A DNA stretch of 64,000 nt from Carettochelys insculpta (GCF_033958435.1 NC_134141.1:99861001-99925000), one strand, 5' to 3'; positions 1 to 13,124 are shown, counted from the first letter of the stretch. A program made the numbers and translations. The notes: generated by a model from the sequence alone, not told the origin.

Positions 1-3000
1 GATGATAACGATCCAACCAATAAACCAAGTTCTGTGATGAATCTTTGATCATGTGTCCGCTGAGGCATGTTGAGAATATGCTAAGAAGTCTGGGCTACAG
101 GAATAAGAGAGGGTTGGCTTGCAGATCACGCAAGATACACAACTTTTAGTAGGTCTGCCTGACTCCCTTCTCTTGGCCTTTTTCACCGGCTCGGGAGTTC
201 CACAGCTTTATGAATATTTGGGAAAAGTATTATTACTATACTCCGAGTTCTTATATGTAATCTGGGTTGCGGCTGCATTTTATATGACTGTTAAGTTCAT
301 GTTCTGAAATGTTTAAAACATGATCAAATTAATCAGATATGCTAATAAACTTAATTTAACTTTGACATTATAGCTGTTAGTGATACGAATGAATACCATT
401 ATCTCCATGGCAATATTTTTTGGCAGTTGCTGCTACCCTGTGACACCTGTATCATTGCTGAATTAGCATTAGGGGAGTTGTTTGTTCACCCTGTCCTTTC
501 ATCTGGAGATAAATTGGTTCTGTGGCATCTTTTTATAGAGAAACTGCAAAGTCATCATAGGCAAATCTAGACTCTAAGAAGCAGGGCCACCAGATTTGAT
601 AGGTAGCTTCCTTTTATCCTAACTTAAAGCATGGTCAAGGTTTGGTCGTGCTGGGAAAATGGGAAGTACCTGGAATGGGAATGCATACCAGAACATGGAA
701 AGGGAGGGCGCAGAGAGGAAGGAGAGAATCTCTAGCTGGGGTTTGCTATCTTTCTGGCTACTGGACCAGGTAAGTGCCCCCTCCCCCGTCCCCAAACCAG
801 CTCCCCCGGCACTTGGCCTTAGTGCTGTGGGGGAGAGGGAGAGAAAAGGTTCTTGCCTGAGTGCTGCCTCCCGCTTTTCCCAGTCCCCTGCTCTGATTAC
901 TGGACTTCAACTCCCCAGCCCTGAGTCCTCCACCCCAACCCCGACCTGAGCTCCTCCTCACCCTCAGCCCTCACTTTTGCACTTTCCCACATCTCCAGGC
1001 TCCTGCCCCTTGCTCCGAGTCCATCCACAACTCCTATCTCTCCTGCCCTGAGCCCCCACTCCATGCCCCCCAAGGCCCTGCCCTGACTCCTGCACCTCTG
1101 CATACTGCCAGTCCGCTGCCTTGAAGAACCTTGGCAATGATGGGTAAATCTTCTGGTAAATAAACAAATAACAAAAATGGGTTTACTTGTGATTTAGAAT
1201 GAAAATAGAAAAGCACATCAGTCACAAGACACTATCACAATTGGCCTCACTGTACTACAATGTGAAAACTTTGCCCACTTAAAACAGAGTGGGAAAATTA
1301 GAGGAACAGGGGAATTCTGAAAGCCAGAGGAGAGGATAGCAAGTGAACGTCTGTTACAGCAGAACAGGAAATGCTGCATTTCATGGTATAAAATAGTACA
1401 CAGATAAAAACTAAAGATATTAGGTTTTGTTAAAAAAATAAAATATGCAGTGTGTTCATTTTATGGCTTAAGTCGCCAAGTACTGTTTTCATGATTGTTG
1501 AATGGCAAAGCCTAATCTGTGTGCTTAGCCATTGTTACTTGTTTGCACAGAGCTGGTGTGAAGGAGGGAATAATGCCCTCTCTTCAAAGTTGCCAAATAG
1601 GACTTTGATGGTGCCATGTACCAAGCAGGTTACCAGTCCCTCTTTTCCCAAGCAAGATGATACTATTTATAGAGAGACTGAGCTGTCATTGTGAAAAGTG
1701 GAATAATCCACAATTGGGCCTTTAGGAGGAAGTAAGGATTGTACATACCTGAAGCCTACACCATAAGTCCTATAGTGACATACAGATAGATAAACATTAA
1801 AACAAGTCCTGAGTTGTTAGATATTTCCAGCCTGCAGTAATTGTGTGGGTTTACTCTGTGCTCACGTACAATGTTTTTCTTTAATAATGGTGGGGTTAGC
1901 GGGATAGCCATATAGTGTCTTTTGTACTTCTACAAGAAAGGCAAAAATTATTTAAAAGGGAAACCAACTAGGAAACTTGAAACCAACCCATGTCCTTAAT
2001 GTAGATGAATGAGAATGTTATTGTCTATCCTTTAAAAACACAAAAATTAAATTTGCATTAATGGGCGGGGGAGTCAGCCCTGTGTATTTTCTCTTTTGGG
2101 ATCAAATTATTTATGTTGTATGCAGACACTGAATATACTATGTAGCATCTGTTGCGAAATACTCTTTATGGATGCTGTTAAGGTGCTCTCAGATTACTGT
2201 GGTCCCATGCAAAGATCCGAGTTTGTATCCTCTCCCACATTCTGTGCATTTATCATAATACCACAAGTTCTGTTCCTTACCTAAAGTAAAATACTTTCAA
2301 ATTCTGAGTGTTCTGTCACTTGCCCTTTGCCACCTTCAGCTCCATCCAATATTACCATTCCTCAAGCACTACATTTTATTGAGAATATTGTCTGAAATGT
2401 GATTGGGATTTTATATGAAAACATTGTTATCTGAACATTTTCAATCATTCTCCCTAAATTTTACATGAGTGTCTGGCAGGGATCTTTTTCTCAACACTTC
2501 TTTTATTAGTAGCTCTCTTTTTTTTTACCCCTTTTACAGAAAACTTTAGTACATCAACATCTGTTAGGAGCCACTCTAGGCTGCTATAAAACTGGATTTC
2601 TGTATGTGGAATAAACAGACAACATAACAGCCTTTTATCTCATATTGATATAATCACATGGGGCTTAATTTAGGATCAGAGCATATATAAAATAGCATTA
2701 GTCATTCTCTGAGTGGTCATGAGATGAAAGACATAGTCACAGTAAAAACAACCATTAAAATAGTTTCTAAATGGTGAGAAAAATGATCAAAGGTATCTAT
2801 ATACACTAATCTTACTCCCAAAGAAGCAAAATCTAATAATTATTCCCAAATCTACGTTTTATGAAAGAATATGTTTAGAATATGGACAATTTATCCCTAA
2901 TGTGGATGAATGAATACACAAAATAAACTGAGAGCAAAAACATAGTAGACTGCCGGTTTTTTCACTCTTTGATAACATATGGTTTCACATAGTAACAAAG

Positions 3001-3559
3001 TATCACATAGTAACCAAAAAAAAAAAAAATCCAGAAGATCTGAATCTTACCTTTATTTTGAGGGGAAAGGTATGAATTAAAAAAAGGATGAGTATTCTCT
3101 ATGTCCAACGTTTTCATTCAGGCATTTACTATTAGACCTGTATAAGTAAGCTGTTCCCTAACATGAGATTACAGAGAAGGAAATAAAAAGAACTAAATTA
3201 AATAAAGATTTGGGGTGGGGGTGGGGAAATCAGAAACCCCAGAGAGATCTCAGATCAGGACTTACTTCACCTCTCCATAGGTTCCTCTCTCTTTTTACTA
3301 TTAATAAATAATGTTTATTATGGTAGCGCCCAAGAATCAGGCAAGAGAGCTGGGGGCCATTGTAGCAGACACTAGACATATATACAGTGTAGCAGACAGG
3401 TCCTTCCCCCGCAAAAGGGTTTTTCATATAAATAGAAAACACTTGGTGGTGGAACAGGCTCTAATGCACAAACTGCGTGAATAATACAATAGCAACAAAG
3501 AATCATTTTAGTTCTATGATTTCTTCAGCCAAGAGGATTTAGGAGGAGACAGAATAGTT
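1..3559. other. intronic stretch with one C-rich block
   Basis: This is mostly AT-rich single-copy-looking DNA. The exception is 740-1120, which is strongly C/T-rich, with repeated CCTGAGC/CCCTGAG-type units like a degraded minisatellite. An A13 run lies near 3016-3028. Short open frames here overlap on both strands, have no family signal and are not called. Confidence 0.5.
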
Positions 3560-3804
3560 AGATGAGAGGAGAGAGTGGATGTTGAAAATGGGGCTTCTGG
3601 AAGGAGGATTTCCTTCCAGGAGATCCCCAGGGGCTGCACTTCTACAAGGCTATTTTGTAGTCCAGAAGAGCTTCTTCTGGACTCCGAATCATGTGACCGC
3701 ATGCTAATGAGGTACTGGAAATTTACATCTGTGCCTCATTAGCATTTTCTGGGCTGTTCATTAGCATGCTGCTTTTGGAACAAGTTGCATGTGTAGAAAG
3801 GGCC
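3560..3804 (-). mobile_element. Harbinger-like MITE fragment
   Basis: The right end, read on the minus strand, is GGCCCTTTCTACACATGC, a diverged form of the GGCTACGTCTACAC terminus seen throughout the window. The interior carries GCATGCTAATGAGGTAC and paired CTTCTGGA motifs like those at 53.7 kb. No matching left end was found, so it is a truncated copy. The left border is approximate. Confidence 0.55.
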
Positions 3805-3894
3805 CTAGAGGGTGGAGACGCCTGATTTGCTGCAGCAACGAGATGGGAAACATTAGGGAAATTGACCTCACTGAAGAGAGTTTTGCCATTTCAG

Positions 3895-4329
3895 GGCCAT
3901 GTCTACACTAGCCCCAAACTTCGAAATGGCCATGTAAATGGCCATTTTGAAGTTTACTAATGAAGCGCTGAAATACATATTCAGCATCTCATTAGCATGT
4001 GGGCGGCTGCGGCACTTCAAAATTGATGTGGCTCGCCGCCGCGCGGCTTGTCTCGACGGAGCTCCTTTTTGAAAGGACCCCGCCTACTTCGAAGTCCCCT
4101 TATTCCCATCTGCTTATAGGAGTAAGGAGACTTTGAAGTAGGCAGGGTCCTTTCGAAAAGGAGCCCCGTCAGGACGAGCCATGCGGTGGCGAGCCGCGTC
4201 AATTTCGAAGCTCTGTGGCCGCCCGCATGCTAATGAGGTGCTGAATATGTATTTCAGCGCTTCATTAGTAAACTTGAAATGGCCATTTGCATGGCCATTT
4301 CGAAGTTTTTGGATAGTGTAGACACGGCC
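3895..4329. mobile_element. Harbinger-like MITE, 435 bp (family B)
   Basis: The inverted termini are GGCCATGTCTACACTAGCC and, on the other strand, GGCCGTGTCTACACTATCC, and homology continues inward through AACTTCGAAATGGCCATG. The element is flanked by a 3-bp CAG duplication at 3892-3894 and 4330-4332. The body is nearly palindromic (GCATGCTAATGAGGTGCTGAA against its complement). It has no coding capacity. The 3-bp duplication and the terminus link it to the PIF/Harbinger group. Confidence 0.85.
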
Positions 4330-4332
4330 CAG

Positions 4333-5284
4333 GTGTGCCAAGATTTCAGCAATCACTTTTCTCCTATCTTAGATTTTCCCAAGGTACCAACTCTCTTTTT
4401 TTAAACAAGAAGAGTACAAGTAGCCCTCCAAAATAACAGTGTGCTCCTGTATAATTATATCTTTTCTGGAGGAGTAGGGTGTTTGAATGCAACCTGTTGA
4501 AAGGCTATGGATCTTTTTCTACACAGAACTCTGCCAATGGTCAGCAAAATGCAGATGAAAGCCACTTGTGGTAGCTTTAGATTAGAGCTTAGGATGCACA
4601 TTTAAAGGTCTAATATTGTATCCAGCAGATTAAACTGCCACAAATGTGCATTAGCTAGTACATTACATTCCTTTTAGCTGCATACAAATTATGGAGCCTT
4701 TTCAACTTTAGAGGCGTCTATTGTACAATGAGTGAAGATCAAACAGATTGCTAATGGAATGATATTTCCATTTGTACATTTTTGTTGTTATTCTACCAGG
4801 TAGGGAAATACTTAAGGAGACCAGATAATTGTTTTACAGTTCTTTTTCCTGGGAGAAAGAAAATCAATAAGTGCTAAAGAGACAAATCAACTGAAAGGAA
4901 AATTAAGATATTTGAAGGAAGAATCTCAGAGAAATCCCAATTGAATGTTTAGATTGTATGTAGCAAATTAGTAGAAAATCACTTGAAAAAATAACCAAGC
5001 TTTTAATTGGTCTTTTATTTTTACCTAACCTTAAGGATTTACGCTAATTATATTGTCACCTTGATGCCGTTAGTTACTTGTGTGTGTGTTGGATGCGGGG
5101 AGGAGGTTGAGTCAGGATGTAATGGATTACTTCTTCCTTTTTTAGGTAAATAACATTTCTGTTTTATTTCTTTCTTAAGACCTCCTATAGGACTTCAGGG
5201 AAATAAAGAAATTTAGTGCTAATGTTCCTTTTAGAAATTAGAATGATTTAAAGGGGTTAAGCATTCAATGTATTTACTCTGAAT
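4333..5284. other. intronic stretch, nothing recognised
   Basis: AT-rich intron without a gene, inverted repeat or recognised repeat family. Confidence 0.5.
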
Positions 5285-5506
5285 CACGTGACGGTATGCT
5301 AACAGACTTTGAAGTAGAGCATCTATGCACACCCTACTTTGCAGTTTCACTTCAAAGTAGGGCACTATTCCATTCATGGGAAAGGAGTAAGGACTTTGAA
5401 GTTGGGCTCCCTTACTTCAAAGTTATCTTAGAAATAAGGGAAAATGTGGGTAGTAGCCCCTAACTTGGAAGTTAACTTTGAAGTGAGTTCCTAGTGTAGA
5501 CACACC
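5285..5506 (+). mobile_element. Harbinger-like MITE 3' fragment
   Basis: The right end is TAGTGTAGACACACC, the family terminus, and the interior is rich in ACTTTGAAGT-type motifs (decayed TTCGAA). No left terminus or target duplication was found, so this is a 5'-truncated or very diverged copy. Confidence 0.6.
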
Positions 5507-5754
5507 TTTAGAGTTTTAAAAGAATAAATTCAATTACAGCTTTGCTACAAGCCAGGTGTATACAGTAGACTGTGACAGTTCTTTACCTGGAGCTGCATGC
5601 ACCCCTAGCATACCGTTGCAAGCTCGACCTATTCCTTACCTATTCCCACTCACTTAATACCAATATGCACAATATTCTCTCCCCATCACGCAGCTATTTT
5701 TGGTGTGAATAGCTGGGGCAGAAACCCCTTCACTCCCAGGCACAGGCCTGCAAT

Positions 5755-5900
5755 CAGTGCTTAATTTATGCCAGGGCTTGCAAGGGGTAAGCCCTGGGAT
5801 CTGGGAGATGCTACATCAGTTCTGAATCTAAAAAATTTCATGAGCCGCAGTACCTAAATGCTTGTACCGTGGCATCTCTTTCATTATAAATTAAGCACTG
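5755..5900. mobile_element. short hAT-like MITE, 146 bp
   Basis: It is bounded by 13-bp inverted ends CAGTGCTTAATTT and AAATTAAGCACTG (one offset base is possible). CAGTG-type ends suit the hAT superfamily. The flanking 8-mers match poorly (CCTGCAAT against TCCAATCT), so an old or rearranged insertion is likely. Confidence 0.55.
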
Positions 5901-5908
5901 TCCAATCT

Positions 5909-8900
5909 GGCCCAATGTCTAGTTGGTTGATTTATGAATAACCGTAGCAGTTTGTAGCTACTCAGACCTTTGGAATGTTAGGACAAGTCCCTGGGAGATG
6001 GAGTAGTGAGCAAGGGAAAGGTCTAAGTATGTGATAAACTATCCAGGCAACTTACCTCAAGTCATTTTAACATTGCATTTTGGATTATGTTTCCCAGCAA
6101 AGAATAAAGTGATTGCTACTCCACATACTCCCTTCAGAAGGAGGCTAGCCTTTGCCAACTGTTTGAAGTATATGTGCATCAAGCAAAGACGGCGGGAGGG
6201 AGAAAGGACTGAGAGTCAGTTCAGGAAGCTTCACTTGTTTCCCCTCGCTGTTCTGGCAATGGCACCACTCTTAGGCTACCGGGTCCTCTGCCACTGCATT
6301 TTTTAGGTGGTGACCTATGCTTCCCTTTCTCATAGCTAGGATACTTTAGGTTCACAGTTCCTAGCTTTCACTGTTATTCCCAGGACAGAAAGGGCTGCAA
6401 AGCACACCTGTTTGTTTTCTCTTCAGAGGCAGCTAATTGTGAGGCTGCCTAGTTATAGATACCACATAGCTCCTTTTGTGCAAGCCTATTTTATTCTTCA
6501 GTAAAAACTGCACAGAGAAGCTATACTAAAAACAATAAAAGAACTTTGCATGCTTGCTAATGAGCTTAGCAGAGATCACCCCCTCACTTTGGTTAGGGTG
6601 TGAGTCGGTGAGTAGTCCTTCCAATGCTTCCCAAGGGATTGGGACCCACCTTGGACCAGAGGCTGTGTCATTTTGCTAATTCAGATAGCCTGGTTTTAAA
6701 CTGGCTCAGTGCCAACTCTGTGTCCATAAGATTCTTTCTTTGTCTGATTCCTGGAGAATCCAGTTCAAACTGGCGTATGTGGATCTCTCCAGAAGGTGGT
6801 GTTTCTTTGCAGGTGTTGCAACCTGAGTGAATTTGCCTAATTGCCCACTGCTGTTTTCTGATTAACCCTACCCACAGAAAAACATACAGTCCCCAATAGT
6901 ACATAGATTACTGCCTTTTTAATACACTAAACCCCAAAGATACTAACCTCAGTCCAAGAAGACATGTCCAGTATATTTTAGGATATTGTCAGTCAAGGTT
7001 TTACAGGACTGAAGGACCCCTGATCCCCAGGCTGTAAGGTCCAGAATACCTGTGGAGAGTGGTGAAAAGGCATTTGAGACTCAGAGGTGGAGTAACTTCT
7101 AAGGTACAGCTGTACTGGTTGCTACACCCAGATTCTAAGATTTGAGCCCAAACCTTCCTGCCACCCACAAAATGGTCTGACTTGGGTCCATAAGCACTCA
7201 GAATCCTGCCCCTCAGATCCTGCTAACAGTGGTGGGTAGAGCCTGAGACACGCTGTGACTCAGATCCAAGCCCCATCATTTTGCAGTTTAGATGTAGGTC
7301 AAGCCACAGAAGGTCTGTGTAGTGCAGTAGAGATACGCCACTGACCATTTAAATTCAGATTCAACAATACAGAGTGAATGCTGGAGCATTGGCTTGGAAA
7401 CACCAAGTCCACAAGCCCAGATTCAGTGCCCCACAGTGCAACGCGGTGCAGGCATATATCCCAGGTGTACAACAGCAGGGTCAGTCCAGGCATCCATTAC
7501 CTTAATTTCACTATTCCATTAGAAAATAATGCACTCTGTAGTGAAAACAAGCTGCCATTAATCCCAGGCAGATGGTCTAATAAGAGGCACTTCAGGTACC
7601 CTTCATATCAAATTCAGTGTATCCTGTGCAACTACAAAGGACAGACACTGATATCACCATAAAAATGCCAGATAGCTACTAGCATGTGAGCACTGGAGAA
7701 CTGCACAACAGTTAGAACTAGCTGACTCCCATGCTATGCTGTTTCACATTCAAAGTAGTCAGTCTTGGCCATCTTACTGCAACTCACTACTGTTTCTGTG
7801 TGATACCTCTATCAACTATAGTAGCCTGAACTCCACACTGCATGCTGCCTTTTCAGTTCCACCATTATTTCCAGTCTTGTCTACCCAGCTTGTCTGATTC
7901 TCATACAATCACCTCCATGTTTTCTTCCACACTGGCCCCATCTTTGCATCATACAGCCAAGGTGATCTCTTCCACAAGGCTCCTCTTAAAGACTGCTTTC
8001 TGCCATGCTGAGTTGACATGTGTATAAATCGCCAATTTTTTTGTTCTACTGAAAACACACACACACACACTGATAAATATAACTTTCTATCTCACGTTTG
8101 TCTGTTGGTAATCGTGTAAACACATCACACCGCTCCATTTCTATTGTGGTAGCATTGTTAGCTCCACACAGCAAGCAAGTGTAAGACTTCAACATCTGTC
8201 AAGTCTTATGACATAGTTATTACATATCTCCTTTTGTAAGTGTTGGGGAAATTGTGATAATACTACTGCAGGGTTGCCAGCTTTCACAATATTATCATGT
8301 TTCAAGATATTTGTGTGTTCCTAAAAGTCATGCTACTGGAGTTATATAATTATGAAAGACTATCTAATTTCTATTTTTTTTTCTTAAAGCCCTCATGGTT
8401 GCTGAGAACAGCTTGAAAACATGAACCTTAAAGGTTAAAACACTCAGAAGGCAAAATAAAAGTAGCCCCCAAATGTGTTGATTTATAGTTTAATTTTGTG
8501 ATTTGTTTTCAAACCAATCTTTTTGCTATTTTTTTAAATGCCTGGGGTTGGAAATACTCCATTATGTGCTAACTGCTAATAAATAAAGACTTTTCCATGA
8601 CAGCTGCTTTATGACTGAAGATGGGCAAAACTGAGGAAAAAAGGGTACCAGAACTCAAGTGTGATGATCCCTCATGGGGGTGAGGGTGTTCAGTTTTAAT
8701 GCCCTGGTCCCTGCACTGACGCAGGATCACAGGTGAACATTTTTCTGGTGTACTAATGGAAAAAAGGTGCCGGAACTCTGTTCTGATGTGTTCCACCAAC
8801 AAAAACAAAACAAAACTGTCAATATGAATATTTTGACATTTATCAGAATGAAACAATCTATATTGTTTAAACAAAGCATTTACTTTGGAAGGCTGAGATA

Positions 8901-9590
8901 ATCTTCAATCACTGTGCATGTTTTAACTTCTGCACTGGCTACTCCATTTACAAATGGATCAAGTTCAAGTCAAACTTCTTGTCCTCACTTGTAACGCTCT
9001 TCCTGTCCCAGCCTTCCTTTTTCTCTTTTGTATCTTGGCTCAGCGATCCCTGCCATGTTTGCTGCACCAGCACTGCCTGCCTCATTCACCTCTTGCGTGC
9101 TTCTCCAAATCATCTTTGCTTTTTGTTTAGTTTCTTCATACATGCTCAGATATTGTCCATAAACTGGTTCAGAAAGCCAATCATGTTACCACCTTCAAAG
9201 CCTTCCTTATGTCCCACTGCCTTTGATTTAAGTAATTCAGGGTCAAGCCTTTCTGATGTATTATGAGGAGCTGGAATATTAGTTCCCAGTTTAGAAATAT
9301 AGGAATTCTGAAGTTGAGGTTAGGTACAGTACAAAAAGACCCAGCAATGATAAAATAAGACCTGACATGAATAATCTTCTAAAAGTTCAAAGAGCAACTT
9401 TTTAAGGTACAACATACGTGGGTTCTCTCTCTTTCCCCTCTACATCTGCCTGAGAAGTTTATTGAAGTACTTCTTGTCTGATTAGAAGCATGATGCCCAA
9501 GAAATCTAATAAGAAAGACTACACTTGAGAGTGTTGCAGCCTGGTTATAAGGACTCAAAGTAAGTTTTTATAAACACTCAGGCTATGGGT
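5909..9590. other. intronic stretch, one microsatellite, weak old repeats
   Basis: An (AC)8 run lies at 8055-8070. A CAGGGTTGCCAGC motif near 8276 resembles one end of a hAT-like MITE but has no partner. Two C/T-rich blocks (about 7842-8030 and 8975-9245) look like ancient amniote LINE 3' sequence, but I could not name the family. No gene is seen. Confidence 0.4.
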
Positions 9591-9991
9591 ACACTAGAGC
9601 ACTCTGTCAGCATAAGTCATTGTTGGAAGAGATTTGCTATAAAACTATTGACAGAGTGTGGCCACACACAAAAGCCAGTGGGGAGACTGCTCTGCTCTGT
9701 GGACAGGGCAGCCGTGCTGCCCAGCTGCTCTCTTGACAAAACAGGTACCCAGAAGCACAGCAGACAGCGCTGCCCATTGTTGTAGATGCCTGCCTGTCGA
9801 GAGAGCCCCCGGGGGTTTCTACACGGCTGTTTTGTTGAAAGAAATCTGTCAGGTATTACACCTCTAAGCTTTGAGGCTGAACACTGCTGGAAAAAGTGCT
9901 GAGTTTTGTCGACACACTGTTGACAAAATCCATTTTGTGTATAAATGTGTGGCGTATTTCATTGACAAAACTCTCTAGTGTAACTGTAGCC
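9591..9991. mobile_element. Harbinger-like MITE, 401 bp (family E)
   Basis: The inverted ends are GGCTATGGGTACACTAGAG and, on the other strand, GGCTACAGTTACACTAGAG. The flanking triplets are TCA and CCA, an imperfect 3-bp duplication. The body carries many TTGTCAACA/TTGACAAAA motifs. The copy at 25736-26159 is the same family in the opposite orientation (shared AACTCAGCACTTTT block). Confidence 0.75.
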
Positions 9992-11141
9992 CCAGACTTT
10001 TAGGTATTTATGCAATCCTCAGTCTTTGTATTTCATCCATGTTTTTAAAATATAGTGCATGTTCCAGTTCAGCTCATGTGGTGGGGGATTGTGCATGCAA
10101 TTTGAATATTAATATTATATGTAATACTAACTCTGTACAAAGTAATGTATTTCCAGCAACTCATTTATTATAACTTTGTTTCTTCTTCTTTTTTTTTTTT
10201 TTAAAAAAGCTAGACTTCAGTGGAAATACTTGGCTTTTATCCTGCATGATCAAAATAGTGTGCATTACAAAGTAACAATATCTTATACCTGTGAATGTTC
10301 CAAATGAACACAGGGACTCCCTTTGGCAGCACAGCCCATTTCAAAACGGTCTGTTTTTTATTTAGGTTTTAGCAAGAGACATGGTATATGCCTAAAAGGG
10401 GAACCAAAACATTTGGGAAGGCAGCACTTGAAACATTAGTCATTCTCTGTTTCTATTGTAAGACCAATACAAACAATGGCTACACATATTTAAGAATCCC
10501 TGATGAGCTCTTTGGATTATAATACTGCTCAACCTGATTCATGATTCCTGTGTTTTGAGTGGGTAGAGTGCACTCAAATCAAAGCAATGAGAGTTTTAGC
10601 AAAACACTCAGCATGGGTAGATTAAAATATGTGAGCACTTGCAGAGGTTCAGTTCAAACACAGACATAAAAAAGGCCTCAGTTCCTGTAAGGACATAATT
10701 GCTCAAACATATCTGTTGTCCTAATTAAGTATAGTGGACTAAATGTGTTTCAATTACATCAAATGCAAATGGTTTCTGGTATATCTTGATTCAGTTATCA
10801 TCACTCAGGACTCCTTTTATCATCCTGAGGAGTCATGTGCCTAATGCGACTTTGGGTAATGGGCATTGCTGCAACCTGCTAATCTATCCTCCATGTTACA
10901 AGAGTGCTGGGGAATTTTAAACCCTATATCTGCCAGAGATCCATTCAGTACTTTACAGTGGTGCATGCAAAAGTTAAAACAAGCCTTGCTTCTTCCTTCC
11001 TGTAAGGTGCCACACATAAACTTGTCCCAGGGGAATACACACACAGTGCCCAGGGCCTGGCAAAGTCTGCTGCCAGTCCTTTAAAAGGGGCACTTTTTCA
11101 AAGTGTAAACCTGTTGTTAGCATAACTGTCTGTGAACATAA
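9992..11141. other. intronic stretch, nothing recognised
   Basis: There is a long T-rich run near 10189-10201. I saw no gene or bounded repeat. Confidence 0.5.
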
Positions 11142-11149
11142 TTTTAAGG

Positions 11150-11568
11150 CAGCAGTTCTTAACCTGGGGTGCAAACACCCCCTGGGAGTGCATGATGCCC
11201 TTTCTGGGAGTGCCAGATTTTTTTATAGGGTAACTCAATGAAAACACAAATTAAGCCCAGGCACGTAAGTACAACTACTTTGTTTCATCAAACCGATGTA
11301 TGCATTCAGTTAGCTGCTGTTAGCGTGTCAGTTACAGTTTACTTCCACAGCAAAACTCCTCAACATATCTGGGCAGTACTTGCATATTTTTGTATGCCTA
11401 CTGTACTATTTGTTGTGGGTAATAACATAAAACAATTTTACTTATATTTAATATGCATTTAAAACTGTATAGCCCCCCCAGCTCCATTTTTTATTTTTGT
11501 TAAGGGATGCGAGAACGAATTTTAAGAAGCAAAGGGGTGCTGGCTGCAGTAGAGGTTAAGAACCACTG
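11150..11568. mobile_element. hAT (Charlie-like) MITE, 419 bp
   Basis: The ends are CAGCAGTTCTTAACC and GGTTAAGAACCACTG, matching the CAGTGGTTCTTAACC termini known for Charlie/MER5-type hAT elements. A perfect 8-bp duplication TTTTAAGG flanks it at 11142-11149 and 11569-11576. No transposase remains. Confidence 0.9.
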
Positions 11569-11632
11569 TTTTAAGGTGTAAAATGTAGTTTTGGGGGGTT
11601 TTGTTTGATTGGTTTTGATTGATAAAAGCAAT

Positions 11633-11768
11633 GGTAAATAAATCCATGAAGGATAGGTCCATCAATGGCTATTAGGATGAGATGGGATGGTTTCCCTAGC
11701 CTCTGTTTTTTGTGGCCTGTGTGCAGAGGTTTACTCTGGGAGGTCACGGTGGTCCCTTCCATTTTTGT
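11633..11768 (+). repeat. CR1-type LINE 3' fragment
   Basis: The stretch with GGATAGGTCCATCAATGGCT and CCCTAGCCTCTGTTTT matches, from memory, the 3' untranslated end common to sauropsid CR1 elements. The end (GGTCCCTTCC followed by TAGTCTATGAA) resembles a SINE or CR1 tail. It is non-coding. Confidence 0.6.
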
Positions 11769-12411
11769 AGTCTATGAATATTTGTGTTCCCCTGCTGTCC
11801 CCTTCCTTTATGGATATTGGAAGAAGAGTGTGCTTGCATTGCCTTCAACATGCCCATAATAATTTCAGCACTGCAGGAAGGCAATGCTAAATCACACTTC
11901 AGATCTTTAGTCAGACTCCTGTTAGGGATAAAGAAGGAACTGTTGTTTTTCCAGTTATGCCCATTATCTTGATGTATTCTGGGAAAATACCTTCCTCTGA
12001 AGCATCGGGAGATTGGCTGCCTCTAGACATCATATAGAGTGGATCAATACATTTTCTAAATTCCTGGTTAGTGAGTCTTTTTGCTTCAGTGCTCAAATTT
12101 GAGGTTAAAAAGAAATTTGCCTACAGGACAAATTGGTAGGGACCTTAGGAGTTCCTCTGTAGCATAGAGCACAACAGGTCTGCAGGAATCATCTGAAATG
12201 TCTCTTGAGTAATTCCTTGCCATTGCAGTGACCCCAAGATTGCTGACACATTGATCTCGCCTGCTTTCTGCCTGTAGCACATAGTTCAGATTTCTGAGGG
12301 CTGAGATGACTTGACCTTAATATAGGGGTATCTACATCATATTTATTGAGTTGTGTTGTACAGGACACCAGACTACATGGTCTGATGTCTTTTTATGGCG
12401 CTAAACTCTAT
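11769..12411. other. intronic stretch, nothing recognised
   Basis: No gene or bounded repeat is seen between the CR1 fragment and the first family-A element. Confidence 0.5.
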
Positions 12412-13121
12412 GGCTGCGTCTACACGTGCACGCTACTTCGAAGTAGCGGCAGTAACTTCGAAATAGCGCCCGTCACGTCTACACGTGTTGGGCGCTATTT
12501 CGAAGTTGAAATCGACGTTAGGCGGCGAGACGTCGAAGTCGCTAACCCCATGAGGGGATGGGAATAGCGCCCTACTTCGACGTTCAACATCGAAGTAGGG
12601 ACGTGTAGACGATCCGCGTCCCGCAACATCGAAATAGCGGGGTCCTCCATGGCGGCCATCAGCTGGGGGGTTGAGAGATACTCTCTCTCCAGCCCTTGCG
12701 GGGCTCTGTGGTCACCGTGGGCAGCAGCCCTTAGCCCAGGGCTTCTGGCTGCTGCTGCTGCAGCTGGGGGTCCGTGCTGCATATACAGGGTCTGCAACTA
12801 GTTGTTGGCTCTGTGTATCTTGCACTGTTTAATGAAAGTGTGTCTGGGAGGGGCCCTTTAAGGGAGCGACTTGCTGTTGAATCCGCCCCGTGACCCTGTC
12901 TGCAGCTGTGCCTGGCTCCCTTATTTCGATGTGTGCTACTTTGGCGTGTAGACGTTCCCTCGCTGTGCCTATTTCGATGTTGGGCTGAGCAACGTCGAAG
13001 TTGAACATCGACGTTGCCAGCCCTGGAGGACGTGTAGACGTTATTCATCGAAATAGCCTATTTCGATGTCGCAACATCGAAATAAGCTATTTCGAAGTTG
13101 GGTGCACGTGTAGACGTAGCC
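12412..13121 (+). mobile_element. family-A Harbinger-like MITE, copy 1 (710 bp)
   Basis: The ends GGCTGCGTCTACACGTGCAC and GTGCACGTGTAGACGTAGCC form a near-perfect 20-bp inverted pair. A 3-bp duplication TAT flanks it (12409-12411, 13122-13124). The outer parts are rich in TTCGAA and CGACGTT and fold on themselves; the middle is GC-rich non-palindromic DNA. CpG content is high for an intron, so the copy looks young. Open frames inside recur in the other copies because the sequence recurs, not because of evident selection. Confidence 0.9.
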
Positions 13122-13124
13122 TAT

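Noticed and set aside
659..1225. Small genes on either strand in the C-rich block
   Set aside because: Overlapping frames on both strands with simple composition and no domain.
9585..9867. Two plus-strand frames of 66-69 aa
   Set aside because: They lie within the family-E MITE and have no domain.
12495..13048. Open frames of 100-120 aa repeated in all family-A copies (also near 28364, 40250, 61866)
   Set aside because: They recur because the MITE recurs, overlap on both strands, run through terminal-repeat-like DNA and show no known domain. Only the short MDPP-like start is discussed, as a possible transposase remnant.
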